Source: Pseudomonadota bacterium
Lineage (GTDB): Bacteria > Pseudomonadota > Alphaproteobacteria > Caulobacterales > Caulobacteraceae
Direction of reading: 5' to 3'
Assembly (NCBI GenBank): GCA_023434015.1
Contig: JAEYTM010000180.1
Span: 1-14,302, forward strand
DNA: 14,302 nt
Shown piece after piece: positions 12,964-14,302 of the stretch. The position numbers and the translations under genes were made by a program. Every line of letters starts with the position of its first letter. The stretch's first letter is position 1. Under the pieces are notes generated by a model. It was not told the origin of the DNA. It ran no database searches and was given only the letters and a program-made list of their open reading frames with translations.

Positions 12964-14302
12964 GTGCTCGCCTCACGCCTCCACTGGCGCCTCCTGGTCG
13001 GGACCATCGTCCTGCTGATGGCGGCCCTGCTGATCGCGCCGCGCTGGTTCCCGGCGCCGCAACTGGTGGAGAACCGCGTGCTGGCGCCGGCGCCGGCCCG
13101 ACCGCAGGCGCTCGCCGAATTCGGCGCCTTCCGAAAGGCCGCCGACGCCTATGTGGCCGACAACTTCCCCGGTCGTCCGCACATGATCGGCGCGCTCAAC
13201 CGGTTGCGGATGATGGTCGGGGTCAGCGGATCGGAGCGGGTGATCGTCGGGCGCGACGGCTGGCTGTATTTCGACGACGGCTCCCATCTGGGGGCCGTCC
13301 GCAACGCCCCGCCGATGTCGCCGCCGGCCATCGGCGACTGGCTCAGCTTCCTGGCGGGGGCCACCGAGGCGTACAAGGCCCACGGGGCCGGCTTCGTGGT
13401 CGTGGTCCCCCCTATGAAGGAGGTCATCTACCCGCAGCATGCGCCCAGTTGGTACGCTGGCCCCAGCCCCTACCGGCCAGCGCGGATGCTGCCGGCGCTG
13501 GCCAAGGCCGCGGGAGCCGGCGAGGTCCTCTATCTTCAGGACGCCGTGCAGGCTGCCACCCGCCGGGGCGAGAAGACTTACAGTCGTCACGACACCCACT
13601 GGACGAGCTACGGCGCCTATGCGGGCTATGCTGCCCTGATGACGCGCCTGCAGGCCATGGGCTTGGTCGACGAAGGCCCGCTACCGGTTTCGGCCTTCAC
13701 CAAGGACTTCGGCGATCCGGCCGCGGGACCGCGCGACCTCGCCCTGATGCTGGGGGTCTCCAGTTTCGTCGATGTGGATTTCCCCACGTTCGCCAACCCC
13801 GCGTTCATGGCGCCGGTGAAGCTGACCTATCTGACGGACAAGCACGACTGGACCGCGCCCCTGGTGCTGGACACCGGGGCGGTCGGAAAGCCGGTTCTGA
13901 TGATGCGTCGGGATTCCTTCTCCACCGCGCTCGTGCCGTTCCTCTATCCGCATTTCAGCCGCCTGGTGCTGACCCACACGGAGCACCGCGACTGGCCGCA
14001 GGACCTCATCGACCGCTACCGGCCCGATGTCGTCATCCTGCAGGTGATCGAGGCGGGCCTGCCGGTGGCGGCCAGTGCGACGCCGCCGCCTTCGGCCGAG
14101 GCGGCCGCGCGGATCGAGGCGGTGGTGCGTAACCTTCCCGCATCGGCGCCGGCCCATGCCGCGCGGCTGTCCGAGCCGCGCCCCCGCGAGCTGAAGACCA
14201 TGCAACGGGCGCGGCTCACGGACCGCTGCAACATCGAAGTGGCGAGCCTCGCACGAGCCCTCGGTGGGCAGAGTGTGCTGACGGTGGGCGGCTGGATATT
14301 CG
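12964..14302 (+). CDS. AlgJ/AlgX-type SGNH-like acetyltransferase partner (3' end outside window)
   Basis: The frame opens at GTG 12964, 3 bp after the MBOAT stop, and is open through the last base (446 codons seen). An N-terminal hydrophobic anchor at about 9-27 implies an extracytoplasmic protein held at the inner membrane. The body fits the AlgX/AlgJ SGNH-like family: VGRDGWLYF, VVVPPMKEVIYP, the DTHW motif (Asp210, His212) and RRDSFS with the likely nucleophile Ser318. In that family Asp, His and Ser form the catalytic triad that puts acetyl groups on the polysaccharide. Two bases of structure remain unclear: after about residue 385 an Ala/Pro linker leads into a further segment (TDRCNIEVASLARALGG) that I do not recognise and that is cut off. 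The pairing with the MBOAT gene strongly supports O-acetylation of an exported polymer. Confidence 0.88.
   Translation, partial: MLASRLHWRLLVGTIVLLMAALLIAPRWFPAPQLVENRVLAPAPARPQALAEFGAFRKAADAYVADNFPGRPHMIGALNRLRMMVGVSGSERVIVGRDGWLYFDDGSHLGAVRNAPPMSPPAIGDWLSFLAGATEAYKAHGAGFVVVVPPMKEVIYPQHAPSWYAGPSPYRPARMLPALAKAAGAGEVLYLQDAVQAATRRGEKTYSRHDTHWTSYGAYAGYAALMTRLQAMGLVDEGPLPVSAFTKDFGDPAAGPRDLALMLGVSSFVDVDFPTFANPAFMAPVKLTYLTDKHDWTAPLVLDTGAVGKPVLMMRRDSFSTALVPFLYPHFSRLVLTHTEHRDWPQDLIDRYRPDVVILQVIEAGLPVAASATPPPSAEAAARIEAVVRNLPASAPAHAARLSEPRPRELKTMQRARLTDRCNIEVASLARALGGQSVLTVGGWIF

Noticed and set aside
11703..14132. An 809-codon plus-strand ORF spanning the MBOAT and SGNH genes
   Set aside because: It is a different frame of two clearly coding genes, Arg/Gly/Pro/Ala-rich, and long only because stop codons are rare at this GC content.
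1..14302. CRISPR array, insertion sequence, transposase, toxin-antitoxin or defence system
   Set aside because: No regularly spaced direct repeats, terminal inverted repeats, transposase motifs or defence-gene motifs were seen on either strand.

Overview
The window looks like a chromosomal stretch of a high-GC alphaproteobacterium, most likely Caulobacterales (Caulobacter/Phenylobacterium-like). Three things point there. The gene order murA - DUF2948 - hisD ... UPF0262 - low-molecular-weight phosphatase - infA - maf - RNase E/G-like - yacG is a known alphaproteobacterial housekeeping neighbourhood. The tRNA-His has the odd alphaproteobacterial form (no G-1, G1:U72, A73). Several candidate promoters resemble the Caulobacter housekeeping pattern (TTGACGS, then GCTANAWC). 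This is judged from reading the sequence and recalling families; no search was run.

Layout. 1-219: tail of a small Cys/Pro-containing protein cut by the window edge. 275-349: tRNA-Thr(GGT) on the minus strand, with a hairpin right behind it. 448-627: short basic protein ahead of murA. 690-3705: murA, a DUF2948 gene and hisD, tightly packed. 3748-4782: a membrane fatty-acid desaturase, closed by a strong intrinsic terminator. 4925-5877: UPF0262 gene and a low-molecular-weight tyrosine phosphatase-like gene. 5995-8021: infA, maf, a short RNase E/G-family gene and yacG, with 13-bp or smaller gaps and two ATGA overlaps. 8086-8161: tRNA-Phe(GAA). 8162-8836: a non-coding, less GC-rich stretch. 8837-10899: exbB-exbD-tonB, ending in a clear terminator. 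11024-11100: tRNA-His(GTG). 11101-11520: non-coding, with an isolated terminator and several inverted repeats. 11521-14302: an AlgI-type MBOAT O-acyltransferase followed by an AlgJ/AlgX-type SGNH-like protein that runs off the window.

How the genes fit together. The first half is core metabolism: peptidoglycan precursor synthesis (MurA), the last step of histidine synthesis (HisD), translation initiation (IF1), nucleotide clean-up (Maf), RNA turnover (RNase E/G-like), gyrase modulation (YacG) and lipid desaturation. The exbB-exbD-tonB unit powers TonB-dependent outer-membrane uptake. The MBOAT/SGNH pair is the usual arrangement for O-acetylating an extracytoplasmic polysaccharide, identity unknown.

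I did not find a convincing undescribed multi-gene system. The most useful leads are the U37 anomaly in tRNA-Thr, the RNase E/G-family protein lacking the Zn-link motif, a perfect 10-bp inverted repeat in the infA leader, an orphan terminator after tRNA-His that could end a small RNA, and the AT-richer segment behind tRNA-Phe.
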